A DNA stretch of 64,000 nucleotides from Aquimarina sp. Aq107 (GTDB lineage Bacteria > Bacteroidota > Bacteroidia > Flavobacteriales > Flavobacteriaceae). Position numbers and translations under genes: made by a program. Within the stretch, counting starts at the first letter, position 1. The number at the start of each line of letters is the position of its first letter. Of the stretch, positions 63,485-64,000 are shown piece by piece. Location of the stretch: assembly GCF_943733665.1 (NCBI RefSeq), contig NZ_OX030782.1, positions 248,001-312,000 on the forward strand, in the 5' to 3' direction. A model generated the notes under the pieces. The model was not told where the DNA came from. It saw only the letters and a program-made list of their open reading frames with translations, and searched no databases.

Positions 63485-64000
63485 ATGAAAAATTTTAATT
63501 TATTTATAGTATTAGTATTATCAATCTTGTTTGTGGGATGCCAGCAAGACGATAGTAGTACAGCTTTTATTGCAAATGCAGAGGAAGCTATTGTGACAGA
63601 TGTGATGTTTGGAATTTCCGATGATAATTCAGGAGATGTTACGATTACTCCTTTAGGAAATAATGTGTTATCCTTTGATGTGTTTTTTGGAGATGACACC
63701 ATAAATCCCGTAACTGTGATCAATGGAGAAAGTGTAGAACATACTTATGCTAGGGAAGGAATCTATGAAATAACAGTGCTTGCTTATAATGCAATTGGAG
63801 AAATTAGTGAATACAAAGAAGATCTAGAAGTGTCGTTTAAAGCACCGGAGAATCTTACTTTTCAAGTAATTCCTGATAATAATGACTTCCTAACATATTC
63901 GATACAAGCGGATGCGGATTTTGCAACATACATAGAAGTTTATTTTGGAGAGTTTGCAAACGAATTTATACAAATCGCTCCTGGAGATACTGCTACATAT
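63485..64000 (+). CDS. PKD-domain lipoprotein of the SusCD locus (partial, C-terminus outside window)
   Basis: The first 172 residues of a surface lipoprotein: the signal peptide ends in FVGC (Cys19), followed by QQDDS. A PKD domain lies about residues 40-115 (FDVFFGDDTINP, then VEHTYAREGIYEITVLAYNAIGE), and a second Ig-like module starts near residue 120. Such proteins in PULs bind glycan at the cell surface. It starts 23 bases after susD. The catalytic genes of the locus, if present, lie beyond the window. Confidence 0.88.
   Translation, partial: MKNFNLFIVLVLSILFVGCQQDDSSTAFIANAEEAIVTDVMFGISDDNSGDVTITPLGNNVLSFDVFFGDDTINPVTVINGESVEHTYAREGIYEITVLAYNAIGEISEYKEDLEVSFKAPENLTFQVIPDNNDFLTYSIQADADFATYIEVYFGEFANEFIQIAPGDTATY

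Noticed and set aside
1..64000. rRNA, tRNA, transposase and prophage genes
   Set aside because: I looked for these through the window and saw no tRNA-like cloverleaf, rRNA-like sequence, transposase motif or phage structural gene.

Overview
The window looks like chromosomal DNA of a marine-type member of the Flavobacteriaceae (Bacteroidota), close in style to Aquimarina and its relatives. The evidence is strongly AT-rich DNA, A-rich leaders instead of strong Shine-Dalgarno sites, several promoters of the Bacteroidota form TTG-N18-20-TAnnTTTG, type IX secretion sorting domains of types A and B, a PorP/SprF protein, a SusC/SusD pair and many Bacteroidota-typical lipoproteins. I see no rRNA, tRNA, CRISPR array, transposase or prophage.

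Layout. 1-711 is the N-terminal part of a CPA1 Na+/H+ antiporter. 820-6268 (minus) is a five-gene operon: a Crp/Fnr regulator, a Rieske-FMN glutamate-synthase-like fusion, an unknown protein, a small membrane protein, and a Rieske-ThDP enzyme fusion. After a short SSB, a DinB-like pair and a surface lipoprotein, 9414-14957 (plus) holds an aminoglycoside-phosphotransferase-like kinase fused to a class III PLP enzyme, followed without a break by modA, a stand-alone di-Mop protein, modB, modC and a DUF2867 gene. 14929-16408 (minus) carries small envelope genes. 16437-19860 is an operon of a mini HExxH membrane protein, a PLP deaminase/desulfhydrase, a LysM glucosaminidase and hemL. 19924-30254 holds a large zinc metalloprotease lipoprotein, unknown membrane and TPR proteins, a duplicated YiaAB protein, a DUF2157/GDYXXLXY pair and a SPOR protein.

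30840-36283 encodes a 1469-residue type B T9SS adhesin and its PorP/SprF partner, followed by a PhoD phosphatase (36460-38190). lysS is at 40003-41712. 41713-45570 is the least ordinary stretch: a C10 tract with GCTACC repeats, REP-like palindromes, two copies of one terminator-like hairpin around a TPR/TonB-C-like gene, a PD40 propeller protein, and an overlooked frameshifted gene for a double-glycine-leader peptide whose core has the cysteine order of an inhibitor cystine knot. 45570-58152 carries a thioredoxin-like protein, a DUF1573 protein, a membrane-anchored LuxR-type regulator, a 52-residue YqaE/Pmp3 protein, lipB, a T9SS type A protein with a C1q-domain protein, rnhB and a putative porin. 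From 58855 to the end a polysaccharide utilization locus begins (SusC, SusD, PKD lipoprotein).

The two strongest leads are the frameshifted GG-leader knottin-like peptide (45289-45488) and the operon with two different Rieske fusions under a Crp/Fnr regulator (820-6268). The kinase-PLP lyase fusion joined to the molybdate transport operon comes next.
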